DNA of 64,000 bases from Cyanobacterium stanieri PCC 7202 (GTDB taxonomy: Bacteria; Cyanobacteriota; Cyanobacteriia; Cyanobacteriales; Cyanobacteriaceae). Shown piece by piece: positions 1 through 8,826 of the stretch. The position numbers were made by a program, and so were the translations under genes. The first letter of the stretch is position 1; each line of letters opens with the position of its first letter. Below the pieces are notes generated by a model, which worked only from the letters and a program-made list of their open reading frames with translations, searched no databases and had not been told where the DNA came from. The stretch spans positions 2,861,547-2,925,546 of the forward strand of contig CP003940.1 of the NCBI GenBank assembly GCA_000317655.1, written 5' to 3'.

Positions 1-1837
1 CCGACTGCAACTCCTTCGCCTCATTATTCATCCGATTCAAAGCGCTAAATTCTTGGGCTTGTAATCGCAAAACCTGTAAGTTATTGGTAGTAATGACGAT
101 AATGGGTAAACCATTGACAGTTTTTTGAGGAAAAGTAGGGGGAATTTCCTCCTCCAACCAATAACCTAACCAACCATCCGCCGAATTATCTTCACATTCC
201 ACCCTATCCCAATCAAAAGAGGCATCGAGATAATGTCTTTCAAAATAACGTAAAGTGCCTGTTTGATAACTATGTCGTTGCGCAATGATAGGTTTAAGAG
301 GGCGTAATGGGGATAAAAGTTTGGCTAAACTAGACTGCTCTTGTTTTAAATAGGATTCTAATTCATAATCAATGTTATAGTCTGAACCTTCCCAGATTCT
401 CAACTCATCAATTTGTTTACGATGGGTAATTAACCCTTGTCTTAATAACTGTTCAATTTTTTCTTGCCAATAGTTAAATTTATCGTCATCCTCTCCATCA
501 CAAAGACTATGGGCGACTAAATCACGGGTTGCCCTAGTAATACCTGTAATACTAACTAAGTTTAGCAAACCGATCGCCTTTAACAACCGCAAACTATCCT
601 CATCGAGGTGTTTGGCATCATTGATTAAATCATAGATTTCTACCCACCGTTGGAAATTTACCACCCTTGTTAACCCCATACCCACGGAGGAGATAAAATA
701 ATCATAGATTTGATCAAGTTTGAGGGTAGGTAAGTCATCATCGTTAATAACCGTTTCCTCTAAAAACTTTTTGAAAGAAAAAGGCTCATCGGATGTGATA
801 AAAGTAAATAAGGTGCGATCGTTTTGGGCATATTTTACGCACAAAACTGGTAAAATTAAGGCACTAAGGGGATGAAGAGGATAAATATTTTTAATTAAAT
901 TATCTTCAATTTTTTCTAACTTTAAAATTGGCTCTAATGTTTGATTCCAATGACTACTATATTGGTCAATTTTTTTCTCAAAAACATCATCAAAATTTGG
1001 GGTAATAGCTTCAGCTATTAACCTAATCATCTGCCCTGTGGATTCAGTAAAAGCAATATCTTCAAATCTTCCTGTAATTTTTGACCATTCGTTACGTTGA
1101 ATAGTAGCCAACCTTTGTCCATATTCGGTAAAGGCTTGGTGTAAGATACCTAAAATATAAATTCTCTTACCTTCAACTGCTTCTAATTCTGCTAATTGTT
1201 GTAATAAATATAAATCCTCTGCCCCTTGATTATAAACGGCATATTCTAAGTTTTTACCTAGTTCATCAATAACTAAAATAATATCTTTTTTTGTTTGTAA
1301 AAGAATATCTTTAATAACACTAATTATGGCAGTATTTTGGACTATTTTACTATCCTTAATACGGCTTTCTAAGTCCTGTAAAGAAGCAATAAACTGCTTA
1401 GATAATTTACCACCAACATCCTTTAACCCATTAATTAACGCCCGAATAATAGTTAAACTAATCGCCTCTCGTTGACTAACGGCGATCGCCCTTACCATGC
1501 CATCATCAGGAATATTACTAAGAATAATATCATCATTTATATGGTTATTTACTATCTCTAAAGCCTTTCTTTTTACTTCACTTTTTTGATTAGCTAATAA
1601 AGAAATTAGAAAATGAACAAAAGCAGATTTACCAGTACCATAAACCCCCGTTAAAGTCCAACAATTATATTTATTTTCTCCACTTAGTCCCAACAAAACT
1701 CGCTTTAAAGTTTCCACAGATTTATCCGTTAAAACATAACCATCCAAAGCAGATAAATCATTAAAATCCCTTTCTAAATTGATAGAACGACCATAACGAC
1801 GTTGTAAAGTAAAATAAGAAGATAAATTCATAATCAT
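1..1837 (-). CDS. SspC-like defence ATPase (partial, runs off left edge)
   Basis: I translated this frame by hand; it is open from the start at about 1837 (ATG; a second ATG at 1831) to base 1, about 612 residues without a stop. Near residue 65 there is a Walker A motif (GVYGTGKSA). Near residue 190 a Walker B run (DIILVIDEL) is followed by GKNLEYA and LYLLQQLAELE. Further on are YPLHPLSALILP, YAQNDRTLFTF and AQRHSYQTGTLRYF. These are features I associate with large ATPases of phage-defence systems (Ssp and BREX-like). It lies downstream of a DUF4007 gene on the same strand, which suggests SspC of a phosphorothioation module; a BREX-type ATPase is the alternative. The C-terminus and any sspD/sspE lie outside the window. 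Confidence 0.7.
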   Translation of the reverse strand, partial: MIMNLSSYFTLQRRYGRSINLERDFNDLSALDGYVLTDKSVETLKRVLLGLSGENKYNCWTLTGVYGTGKSAFVHFLISLLANQKSEVKRKALEIVNNHINDDIILSNIPDDGMVRAIAVSQREAISLTIIRALINGLKDVGGKLSKQFIASLQDLESRIKDSKIVQNTAIISVIKDILLQTKKDIILVIDELGKNLEYAVYNQGAEDLYLLQQLAELEAVEGKRIYILGILHQAFTEYGQRLATIQRNEWSKITGRFEDIAFTESTGQMIRLIAEAITPNFDDVFEKKIDQYSSHWNQTLEPILKLEKIEDNLIKNIYPLHPLSALILPVLCVKYAQNDRTLFTFITSDEPFSFKKFLEETVINDDDLPTLKLDQIYDYFISSVGMGLTRVVNFQRWVEIYDLINDAKHLDEDSLRLLKAIGLLNLVSITGITRATRDLVAHSLCDGEDDDKFNYWQEKIEQLLRQGLITHRKQIDELRIWEGSDYNIDYELESYLKQEQSSLAKLLSPLRPLKPIIAQRHSYQTGTLRYFERHYLDASFDWDRVECEDNSADGWLGYWLEEEIPPTFPQKTVNGLPIIVITTNNLQVLRLQAQEFSALNRMNNEAKELQS

Positions 1838-1847
1838 CAGTATTCAA

Positions 1848-1873
1848 TAAGTAGGGTGGGCATTGCCCACCAA
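1848..1873. repeat. Dispersed GGTGGGC palindrome, copy 1
   Basis: A near-perfect palindrome (GGTGGGCATTGCCCACC at 1855-1871), preceded by AAGTAGG. The same unit in inverted orientation, with one base changed in the centre, occurs at 41910-41934. It lies in the 277-base spacer between the two defence-type genes. The rest of that spacer holds only a weak C5/G5 inverted repeat (2062-2091) and a heptamer-like run near 1985-2004. Confidence 0.75.
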
Positions 1874-2114
1874 AATAATTCTCAGTTAAATATTAAATTT
1901 AAAATTAATAATTGATTTTAGTTAAATTAAGCAGTTGAACTTATATTATTACTAGGTCATAGCAATTTTCGTTATGGTGAGGTATGGGGGAATAGGCAAT
2001 AGAAAATGTTATAAACACTGTACCTCATGGCTTTAATAAACGCTATATGATAACTCAAAGTCCCCCAGAATTGTGTGTGAGATTTAGGGGGCAAAACAAT
2101 ACTTTTGTTTAAAG

Positions 2115-3026
2115 TCAATTATTAAGAAAAAAATCATCAAGAATATTATCAGCCAAATCAAGAGGATTACCATTAAAAGATAACTGAATTAAACCAGCAG
2201 TATCCGCCAAAAAAAGATTATCATACTTACGAATCATGCTATCAATAGCACCAAGTAAAGCCTCCTCCGTCAACTTAAAAACTAAACCGGGGCTACCATA
2301 ATCATAAAGTAATCTGCTGATACTAATAGTTGTCTGATTATCACTTACCCAACTAGCATATTCCAAACAAGTAGCCAAAATAATTTCTGGAGATAAACTG
2401 GATTTATTGCCAAAACGAAAACGATAATTTTTGCTATGGAGAGGCTGATAAATTAACCCCAAATCAGCAAAAGGAGAATCAATGGAATCCTCCACAAAAC
2501 CATCATCACCAGTATCCACATACATTCTCAAAATACAAGTCACATCTTTGTTAAGGGAAGAATCAGCAATATTAGGCTTAATCTCATCCCGAAATTTCTT
2601 CAAGCCATTAAACAAGTCATCTCGACTAAATTCAGTTTCATTAAAAAGATTAAAAGTATAGTACCATGACGCACCATTACAGCTAGGTTTAAGAAAATGC
2701 CAATGTAATAACCACAAAGACGCAGGATTTTCCAAATATTTATCCCAGCCATTTTCCCCTAACAACCTTTTCCCAAATTCTGAGGGATTATCATCATTCT
2801 CCGTCACTTTAAAAGCATTACACCAATAACGGATACTCTTCACCATATTTTTACCTACTCCCAAACGAATGGGGGCATCATCCGCTAAAAAAATCTTATT
2901 ATCTGCATTAGCCGCGCTAAAACCTTTATTTAACCATCCCCATCGAGGGTGGAATGTCTCATGACGGGCAAAAACTGGATTTATAGAATTGTCTAACGGA
3001 TTCAATGGTAGATTCGTTTGAATCAT
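2115..3026 (-). CDS. DUF4007 protein, SspB-like
   Basis: 303 residues. The N-terminus (FARHETFHPRWGWLNKGF, then IRLGVGKNMVKSIRYWCNAF) is what I recognise as DUF4007. As I recall, DUF4007 is the domain of SspB, the DNA-nicking component of the single-strand phosphorothioation system SspABCD. It is followed on the same strand by a large ATPase, matching the sspB-sspC order; a 60-base gap separates it from the upstream TauE/SafE gene, so co-transcription is possible. No cysteine desulfurase (SspA) is visible; a housekeeping IscS elsewhere could serve. The family call is fairly sure, the nicking role is inferred from the family, and the system assignment depends on genes beyond the edge. Confidence 0.65.
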   Translation of the reverse strand: MIQTNLPLNPLDNSINPVFARHETFHPRWGWLNKGFSAANADNKIFLADDAPIRLGVGKNMVKSIRYWCNAFKVTENDDNPSEFGKRLLGENGWDKYLENPASLWLLHWHFLKPSCNGASWYYTFNLFNETEFSRDDLFNGLKKFRDEIKPNIADSSLNKDVTCILRMYVDTGDDGFVEDSIDSPFADLGLIYQPLHSKNYRFRFGNKSSLSPEIILATCLEYASWVSDNQTTISISRLLYDYGSPGLVFKLTEEALLGAIDSMIRKYDNLFLADTAGLIQLSFNGNPLDLADNILDDFFLNN

Positions 3027-3086
3027 TCGCTATTATTTGCTTAACTTTGTTGTGCAATACAATATTATGCTTTTTCATACCAAGAT

Positions 3087-3842
3087 TCAATTAAGCCACT
3101 GCCATAAGTTACGCACAGCCAAAAAGACTACTACCACCAAAAAAATTCTGCGCAACCATAGATTACTCATTTTCATGACTACCTTAGCGCCAATCATTGC
3201 CCCAAAGAACATGGTTACGCCCAAAATGATGCCTAATTGATAGTCTACTAATCCTTGACTCATAAAGATGAGGGTGGCAATGGTTGATGAAAAGATATTT
3301 AATACTTTACTCGTGGCGATCGCCTCTACAAATGTCATACTAAATAAACCAATAAAGGAAGCTGTGAGTGTCGTTACATAACCACCGCTGAAAAATCCTC
3401 CATAGACACCAAGGGCAAAAATGAGGGTATAACCAATTTTTATGGATGTAGGGCTTGGTTTTTCTTGGGTTTCTAGTCCTTTGTTTTTGTTGAGTACAGA
3501 AAAAACCGTCACGGCAATCATGAATATAGATATGAGTAAGGGCATAGTATCCGCAGGAATAATAATTACCAACAATGCTCCCAAAACTGAACCAATCAGG
3601 GTTAAAACCGACAGTAGAGGCAAATCTGGGCGTTTTAGCACGTCAGTTTTTAAAAAAGGAATAGTACCCCCGATACTCATAAATATTAAGGCAAACATAT
3701 TCGTTGCGATCGCCCTTGCTGGATCGATATTAAACTCTAACATCGCAGGTACCGTGATCAAAGAATTGCTTCCTGTCGCCACTCCAATGATGCTAGTAAA
3801 GAAAAAAATAGCAACTAAAAATATTAATTCTATGGGTGTCAT
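3087..3842 (-). CDS. TauE/SafE family membrane permease
   Basis: 251 residues, almost entirely hydrophobic, with about eight predicted membrane segments. The start (TPIELIFLVAIFFFTSIIGVATG) and the internal GALLVIIIP and GVYGGFFSGG segments are typical of TauE/SafE permeases, thought to move sulfite, sulfonates or other anions, often outward. It starts at ATG 3842 and lies 60 bases upstream of the DUF4007 gene on the same strand. Substrate cannot be read from sequence. A sulfur compound would fit both the putative phosphorothioation genes downstream and the divergent sulfate importer, but that is inference. Confidence 0.8.
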   Translation of the reverse strand: MTPIELIFLVAIFFFTSIIGVATGSNSLITVPAMLEFNIDPARAIATNMFALIFMSIGGTIPFLKTDVLKRPDLPLLSVLTLIGSVLGALLVIIIPADTMPLLISIFMIAVTVFSVLNKNKGLETQEKPSPTSIKIGYTLIFALGVYGGFFSGGYVTTLTASFIGLFSMTFVEAIATSKVLNIFSSTIATLIFMSQGLVDYQLGIILGVTMFFGAMIGAKVVMKMSNLWLRRIFLVVVVFLAVRNLWQWLN

Positions 3843-3878
3843 CTCATATTAAATCCTGTTTGAATAATATACTAATTA

Positions 3879-3910
3879 GGGCAGGGAACAGGGAACGGGG
3901 AACAGGCAAA
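3879..3910. repeat. Heptamer repeat (GGGAACA type)
   Basis: Several copies of a GGGAACA/GGGAACG unit in tandem in the spacer between the divergent TauE/SafE and DUF202 genes. Related runs occur at 7754-7783, 18503-18534, 44398-44430 and 47743-47810. They look like the short tandem heptamer repeats common in cyanobacterial spacers. Confidence 0.8.
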
Positions 3911-4063
3911 AGATAATAATTTTTTATTGTCAATGGTTACACGGTGCATAATAGTAAACTTTGCTAATCAGATTTGACATCACTACTTAAAACTTTAAAA
4001 ATGAAATTAAAATGTTTTCTATTTTAATTAACATATAGGATAAACCTATAGTATATCCAGAAA

Positions 4064-4453
4064 ATGAGCAAAAAAGCACCGTCTAAGTTTAACGCCTCTA
4101 GGATAAGAGATCACCTAGCCAATGAACGAACCTACTTAGCATGGATGCGTACAGCAGTAGGCTTAATGGGTTTTGGGGTAGTTATTCTACGTCTTCCGAA
4201 CTTTCAACCGCCTGAAGTTCCACGACTTGGCATTAGCTGGAAAATGGGGTTACTTTTTGCCTCCGTTGGTTTAATTACCGTCTTACTTTCCACCATCCAA
4301 TACTTTTCTGTACGCCGTGCTATTGATCAAGATACCTATGAACCTTCTGACAAAATTATTATTTTATTTAGCGGTGCCATTGCTCTCTTTGGTGGAGCAA
4401 TTATTTATATAGTGTTTAGCATATCTCAGAGAAATATTTTCTTTTTACAATAA
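4064..4453 (+). CDS. DUF202 (YidH family) small membrane protein
   Basis: 129 residues. The N-terminal RIRDHLANERTYLAWMRTA box is the DUF202 signature, followed by three hydrophobic segments (about residues 32-45, 56-76 and 98-120). This is the usual size and build of the YidH family, whose function is unknown; it is an inner-membrane protein. It starts at ATG 4064 and ends 78 bases before sbpA, but a separate promoter-like sequence lies between them, so it need not belong to the sulfate operon. Confidence 0.85.
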   Translation: MSKKAPSKFNASRIRDHLANERTYLAWMRTAVGLMGFGVVILRLPNFQPPEVPRLGISWKMGLLFASVGLITVLLSTIQYFSVRRAIDQDTYEPSDKIIILFSGAIALFGGAIIYIVFSISQRNIFFLQ

Positions 4454-4471
4454 AATATTTTTGAAAATGTA

Positions 4472-4500
4472 TTGAAAATTTATTTAAAGTTCATTATGAT
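4472..4500 (+). promoter_or_regulatory. Candidate sigma-70 promoter of the sulfate operon
   Basis: TTGAAA at 4472-4477 and TATGAT at 4495-4500 with a 17-base spacer, 31 bases before the sbpA start. Good match to the vegetative consensus. No operator for a sulfur regulator was identified. Confidence 0.5.
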
Positions 4501-4531
4501 AGTAGCTAACAAAATTTTTAAAACATGAGCG

Positions 4532-5590
4532 ATGAAACTACAGAGAAGATTATTCGGTAAATTTTTGCTAGGATTAACCATTAGCGGAGTAATCGCCAGT
4601 TGTGCCTCTCCCCCCACCACCACAGAAAACTCAGGAAGTGCCACAGGAGTTCAAAACCAAGAAGAAGTAACCCTAACCCTTGTCAGTTACGCTGTAACCC
4701 AATCTGCTTACGAAAAAATTGTTCCCCAATTCGTCGAATACTGGGAAGAAACCACAGGGCAACGGGTAACCATAGACCAAAGTTATGGCGGTTCAGGAAC
4801 TCAAACCAGAGCAGTCATAGACGGTTTAGAAGCTGATGTGGTAGCCCTTGCACTGGCTTCTGATCACTACGCCTTACAGGATGCAGGATTAATCGAACCG
4901 GGATGGGAAAATGCAGTATCAGGGCAAAATGGCATCATTACTCGTTCCGTGGTTGCCCTTGTGAGTAGGGAAGGAGGGGAACAAGTGGAATCATGGCAAG
5001 ATTTAGCAGATCCTGATATTACCGTAATCACAGCCAATCCCAAAACCTCCGGGGGCGCTCGTTGGAATTTCTTGGGGCTTTGGGGTAGCGTCACCAAAGC
5101 AGGGGGAAGCGTTGAAGAGGCAAAAGAATTCGTTGCTCAGGTTTATGGTAGTGTCACCACCCTTCCTCGAGATGCTAGGGAAGCCTCCGACGTTTTCTAT
5201 ACCAGAAACCAAGGGGATGTATTAATGAACTACGAAAATGAATTATTACTTGCCGAATCCCAAGGTAGAATTCAACCTTACGTTATTCCCACCGATTACA
5301 ACATCTCCATCGAGGGGCCTGTGGCAGTGGTAGATGGATATGTGGATAGACGAGGTACAAGGGAAGTGGCGGAGGCTTTTGTGGAATTTCTATACACCCC
5401 TGAAGCACAAAGGGCATTTGCCGAGGCAGGTTTTCGCCCTGTTAATGAGGAAGTTTTTGCGGAATTTAGCCAGCGCTTCCCTGTGGTAGAAAATCTTTTC
5501 ACCATCGAAGACTTTGGCGGTTGGAATCAAGCCCAACCCGAATTTTTCAGTGATGGGGCAATTTTCGATCAAGCTCTTTTGGGAAGATGA
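4532..5590 (+). CDS. sbpA: Periplasmic sulfate-binding lipoprotein
   Basis: 352 residues. A type II signal peptide ends in the lipobox VIASC, so Cys24 should be the lipidated residue. The mature part has the sulfate/thiosulfate-binding pattern SYAVTQSAYEKIVP, YGGSGTQTRAVIDGLEADVVALAL, NPKTSGGARWNFLGLWG and PVAVVDGYVDRRGT. It captures sulfate outside the inner membrane and hands it to CysTWA. It is the first gene of a five-gene plus-strand operon, as in other cyanobacteria (sbpA-cysT-cysW-cysA). A molybdate-binding protein would be shorter. Confident. Confidence 0.93.
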   Translation: MKLQRRLFGKFLLGLTISGVIASCASPPTTTENSGSATGVQNQEEVTLTLVSYAVTQSAYEKIVPQFVEYWEETTGQRVTIDQSYGGSGTQTRAVIDGLEADVVALALASDHYALQDAGLIEPGWENAVSGQNGIITRSVVALVSREGGEQVESWQDLADPDITVITANPKTSGGARWNFLGLWGSVTKAGGSVEEAKEFVAQVYGSVTTLPRDAREASDVFYTRNQGDVLMNYENELLLAESQGRIQPYVIPTDYNISIEGPVAVVDGYVDRRGTREVAEAFVEFLYTPEAQRAFAEAGFRPVNEEVFAEFSQRFPVVENLFTIEDFGGWNQAQPEFFSDGAIFDQALLGR

Positions 5591-5691
5591 GGCAATGGAC
5601 AATTGACAATTACGAAATTCTGACTCTACCAGTATCCCGAAAATTCCGTAGGAATAATTACCAATTTCATCACAGTTATGGAGATTTGACT

Positions 5692-6009
5692 ATGACAAAC
5701 CAGAATATTCAAGATAAAAAATCCATCAAAATTTCTATCCATATTCCCCCAAACCACCATGATAAACCAATCATTGTTGATCTGGCTTCCAAGCACAATT
5801 TAGAGGTAAATATCACCTCTGCCATGTTAGGGGAATATGCGGATAAAGATGGTTGGTTTAACCTTATCTTGTCAGGGGAAAAAACTGCCATTCAAGAGGC
5901 TTTAAATTATCTATCTGACTTAAATATAGAAGTTTGGAGTCAAACAGGAAACGGTCAACAAATAGTAAAAGATTCTTGGAGTTTGGGAGAGTGGGAAATC
6001 ACCCATTAA
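5692..6009 (+). CDS. NIL-domain small protein inside the sulfate operon
   Basis: 105 residues from ATG 5692. I prefer this start because GGAG lies about 8 bases upstream; an in-frame upstream ATG at 5587 lies in repeat-like sequence. The pattern KISIHIPPNHHDKPIIVDLASKHNL, later GWFNLILSGEKTAIQEALNYLSDLNIEVW, matches the NIL domain, a beta-alpha-beta ligand-binding fold found at the C-terminus of methionine-importer ATPases. It sits between sbpA and cysT; to my knowledge a small gene (ssr2439) occupies this position in Synechocystis. It could sense a sulfur metabolite or modulate the transporter. Function not known. Confidence 0.8.
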   Translation: MTNQNIQDKKSIKISIHIPPNHHDKPIIVDLASKHNLEVNITSAMLGEYADKDGWFNLILSGEKTAIQEALNYLSDLNIEVWSQTGNGQQIVKDSWSLGEWEITH

Positions 6010-6046
6010 ACATTTTCGATGGAAAACTATTCCCCTAAAAAAAATC

Positions 6047-6907
6047 ATGATTAGTTCTTTAAAACAACCACCATTCAATTATCAAGACACCATCAAAAAT
6101 ATTCTGCGCAAATTCTCCATCCCCTGGGCGGTGACGATCATCTTTCTTGCCGTAATTTTAATCATTCCCATGATGGCGTTAATATTCCAATCCGCTAGTT
6201 TAGGATGGGAAAACTTCTGGCAGGAGGCAACGGCGGAGGTGGCAGTGGCTTCCTATATTTTTACCTTTGGCACTGCCTTAGCCGCTTCTTTGATTAACGC
6301 TGTGATGGGAACTTTAACCGCTTGGGTGTTGGTGCGTTACGATTTTTGGGGCAAAAAAATTATTGATGCTACCATCGACATTCCTTTTGCATTACCTACC
6401 ACGGTGGCAGGTTTGGTATTAGCGACAGTTTATTCCGAGGATGGTTGGATTGGTCGTTTTTTTACTCCCTTTGGTATTCAGATTACTTTTTCACCTTTGG
6501 GGGTATTTGTGGCGATGTTATTTATCGCCTTGCCTTTTGTGGTCAGAACTTTACAGCCTGTATTACAGGAAATGGGATCGGAAATTGAAGAGGCTTCTTG
6601 GTCACTGGGTGCATCGGATTGGCAAACTTTTCGCCTAGTAATTTTACCTCCTCTGCTTCCTGCTATTTCGGCGGGGGTGGCTTTAGGTTTTTCTCGGGCT
6701 GTGGGTTCTTATGGAACTATTGTCATCATTGCTTCTAATATTCCGTTTCGGGATTTGATTCCCCCTGTATTGGTACTGCAAAAGTTGGAACAGTATGACT
6801 ATGTGGGGGCGACGGTAATTGGAGCGGTTTTGTTATTTATTTCTTTGGTTTTGTTGTTAATTATCAATCTGTTACAGCAGTGGGGCAAACGTTATGCAGA
6901 CAATTAA
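6047..6907 (+). CDS. cysT: Sulfate ABC transporter permease CysT
   Basis: 286 residues with about six membrane segments. The cytoplasmic EAA loop that contacts the ATPase is at about residues 182-205 (EEASWSLGASDWQTFRLVILP). With CysW it forms the membrane channel of the sulfate importer. The start ATG 6047 follows the NIL gene by 37 bases, and the end overlaps cysW by 14 bases, implying translational coupling. The order and the pairing with CysW favour sulfate over molybdate. Confidence 0.93.
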   Translation: MISSLKQPPFNYQDTIKNILRKFSIPWAVTIIFLAVILIIPMMALIFQSASLGWENFWQEATAEVAVASYIFTFGTALAASLINAVMGTLTAWVLVRYDFWGKKIIDATIDIPFALPTTVAGLVLATVYSEDGWIGRFFTPFGIQITFSPLGVFVAMLFIALPFVVRTLQPVLQEMGSEIEEASWSLGASDWQTFRLVILPPLLPAISAGVALGFSRAVGSYGTIVIIASNIPFRDLIPPVLVLQKLEQYDYVGATVIGAVLLFISLVLLLIINLLQQWGKRYADN

Positions 6908-7706
6908 AAGGTTAAATACGGGCAAAAATTGGTCAATTTTGATTGTATTTGTTTATTTGGGGCTAATTTTATTAATTCCTGCTGTTTCGGTGTTTTATGA
7001 GGCGTTTAAGGAGGGGATTCCCACTTTTTTACAGGCAATCCAACAACGGGAATTTATTCAGGCGGTATGGTTAACGGTGCTGTTGTCGGTGTTTAGTGTA
7101 CCTTTAAATACGGTGTTTGGCTTGTGTGCAGCGTGGGTAATTGCGAGGAATAATTTTCGGGGTAAGGCATTTTTGATGAGTATTATCGATTTGCCTTTTT
7201 CCATTTCGCCTGTGGTGGCTGGATTAATGATGGTGCTTTTGTATGGGCGTAATGGTTGGTTAAATTGGTTGGTGGAATATCTTGATGTGAGAATTGTTTT
7301 TGCTTTACCGGGGATGGTGTTGGCGACGATTTTTGTGACCATGCCTTTTGTGGCGAGGGAGGTAATTCCTGTATTAGAGGAGATTGGTAGTGAGCAAGAG
7401 GATGCGGCGAGAAGTCTGGGGGCGAATGATTTACAGATTTTTTGGCGGGTGACTCTTCCTAGTATTCGTTGGGGTTTGCTCTATGGGGTTTTGCTGACTA
7501 ATGCTAGGGCTATGGGGGAATATGGTGCGATCGCCGTTGTTTCTGGTAATGTCATCGGTAAGACAGCATCCCTACCGATTTTCGTGGAATTGGCATATAA
7601 AAATTATCAAAGTCAAGCGGCTTTTGCCGCCTCGGTGGTATTGGTTTTGTTGGCGGTTGTCACCCTTATTTGTAAGGAAATTCTGGAACGTTATACAAGG
7701 ATTTGA
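6894..7706 (+). CDS. cysW: Sulfate ABC transporter permease CysW
   Basis: 270 residues, six predicted membrane segments, with the EAA loop at about residues 169-190 (EDAARSLGANDLQIFWRVTLP). It is the second half of the permease heterodimer. It starts inside the end of cysT (14-base overlap). The C-terminal AMGEYGAIAVVSGN is typical of CysW. It is followed by a repeat-rich 112-base spacer before cysA, so the ATPase may be expressed at a different level. Confidence 0.93.
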   Translation: MQTIKRLNTGKNWSILIVFVYLGLILLIPAVSVFYEAFKEGIPTFLQAIQQREFIQAVWLTVLLSVFSVPLNTVFGLCAAWVIARNNFRGKAFLMSIIDLPFSISPVVAGLMMVLLYGRNGWLNWLVEYLDVRIVFALPGMVLATIFVTMPFVAREVIPVLEEIGSEQEDAARSLGANDLQIFWRVTLPSIRWGLLYGVLLTNARAMGEYGAIAVVSGNVIGKTASLPIFVELAYKNYQSQAAFAASVVLVLLAVVTLICKEILERYTRI

Positions 7707-7784
7707 TCCCCCCTAACCCCCCTTAATAAGGAGGGAACTAATAGATCAAAAACTGTTCCCTATTCCCCGTTCCCTATTCCCTAG
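7707..7784. repeat. Inverted repeat and heptamer repeats between cysW and cysA
   Basis: Immediately after the cysW stop is a C-rich inverted repeat (CCCCCCTTAATAAGGAGGG at 7717-7735), which could fold into a hairpin. GTTCCCTATTCCCC-type heptamers follow at 7754-7783. The hairpin could attenuate or stabilise the operon transcript between the permease and ATPase genes. Confidence 0.7.
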
Positions 7785-7818
7785 TTTCTAATTCACTTTT
7801 TCATAAAAATCTAAAAAA

Positions 7819-8826
7819 ATGAGTATTATTATCAATCAAGTAAACAAAAAATTCGGTGATTTCCAAGCTCTAAAAGATATTAATTTAGAGGTAAAACCTA
7901 ATACTTTAGTCGCGTTGCTTGGCCCATCTGGTTCAGGAAAATCAACTCTGTTGAGGGTCATTGCAGGGTTAGAAACCCCCGATAGTGGTCAAGTAATTAT
8001 CAATGGAAAAGATACCACCCATCTTGATATTCGTAAACGAAACATTGGTTTTGTATTCCAACATTATGCCCTTTTTAAACATCTCACCATCAAGGAAAAT
8101 ATCGCCTTTGGTTTAAAAATTCGTAAAACTCCCAAAAATCAAATAAAATATAAAGTAGCTGAACTGCTTGATTTGATTCAATTAGAGGGTTTGGGCGATC
8201 GCTACCCATCCCAATTATCAGGAGGACAAAGGCAAAGAGTCGCCCTAGCACGTGCGTTAGCAGTACAACCTCAACTATTGTTATTAGACGAACCTTTTGG
8301 GGCATTGGATGCTAAAGTAAGGAAGGATTTAAGGGCATGGTTACGGAGATTGCATGATGATGTCCATATTACCAGTGTATTTGTCACCCATGACCAAGAA
8401 GAAGCCATGGAAGTGGCAGATGAAATTGTGGTAATGAATCACGGCGTTATTGAGCAAATTGGCACCCCTGCAGAAATTTATGACAATCCCGCCTCACCTT
8501 TTGTGATGAAATTTATCGGTGAGGTAAATGTTTTACCTGGCCAAACACCTCTGTTTGTCAACGGTAATCACCATGAACATTCTTCTCATCCAGAGGTATT
8601 TGTGCGCCCCCATGAGGTGGATATTTTATTAACAGATGATAATGAAAGTACCAAAACCACCATTAAAAGAATCACTCATCTGGGCGCAGATATACAAGTA
8701 GAATTACTGTTAGAAAACGATTTGCCCATTATTGCCCACCTTAATAAACAACAATTTAACTCTTTAAATCTTAAAAAAGATCAAGTAGTTTTTGTCAAAC
8801 CCAATCGCATTAAAACCTTTGCTTAG
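7819..8826 (+). CDS. cysA: Sulfate ABC transporter ATP-binding protein
   Basis: 335 residues. Walker [10 protein letters not shown] at 35-43, Q-loop FVFQHYALF at 78-86, signature LSGGQRQR at 133-140, Walker B LLLLDEP at 153-159, and the switch His in [11 protein letters not shown]-terminal TOBE-like regulatory domain covers about 240-335. It powers sulfate (and thiosulfate) import through CysT/CysW at the inner membrane. It is the last gene of the operon; its end overlaps by 4 bases the end of the convergent glycosyltransferase gene. Confidence 0.93.
   Translation: MSIIINQVNKKFGDFQALKDINLEVKPNTLVALLGPSGSGKSTLLRVIAGLETPDSGQVIINGKDTTHLDIRKRNIGFVFQHYALFKHLTIKENIAFGLKIRKTPKNQIKYKVAELLDLIQLEGLGDRYPSQLSGGQRQRVALARALAVQPQLLLLDEPFGALDAKVRKDLRAWLRRLHDDVHITSVFVTHDQEEAMEVADEIVVMNHGVIEQIGTPAEIYDNPASPFVMKFIGEVNVLPGQTPLFVNGNHHEHSSHPEVFVRPHEVDILLTDDNESTKTTIKRITHLGADIQVELLLENDLPIIAHLNKQQFNSLNLKKDQVVFVKPNRIKTFA

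Noticed and set aside
2062..2091. C5/G5 inverted repeat downstream of the DUF4007 gene as a terminator
   Set aside because: Stem too short, loop too long and no T tract on the minus strand.
3442..3852. Plus-strand frame of 136 residues opposite the TauE/SafE gene
   Set aside because: Antisense to a clear permease; composition is that of a shadow frame.
5587..5691. N-terminal extension of the NIL gene to ATG 5587
   Set aside because: The added part lies in CAATTGACAAT-type repeat sequence, while ATG 5692 has a good ribosome site and begins where the NIL domain begins.
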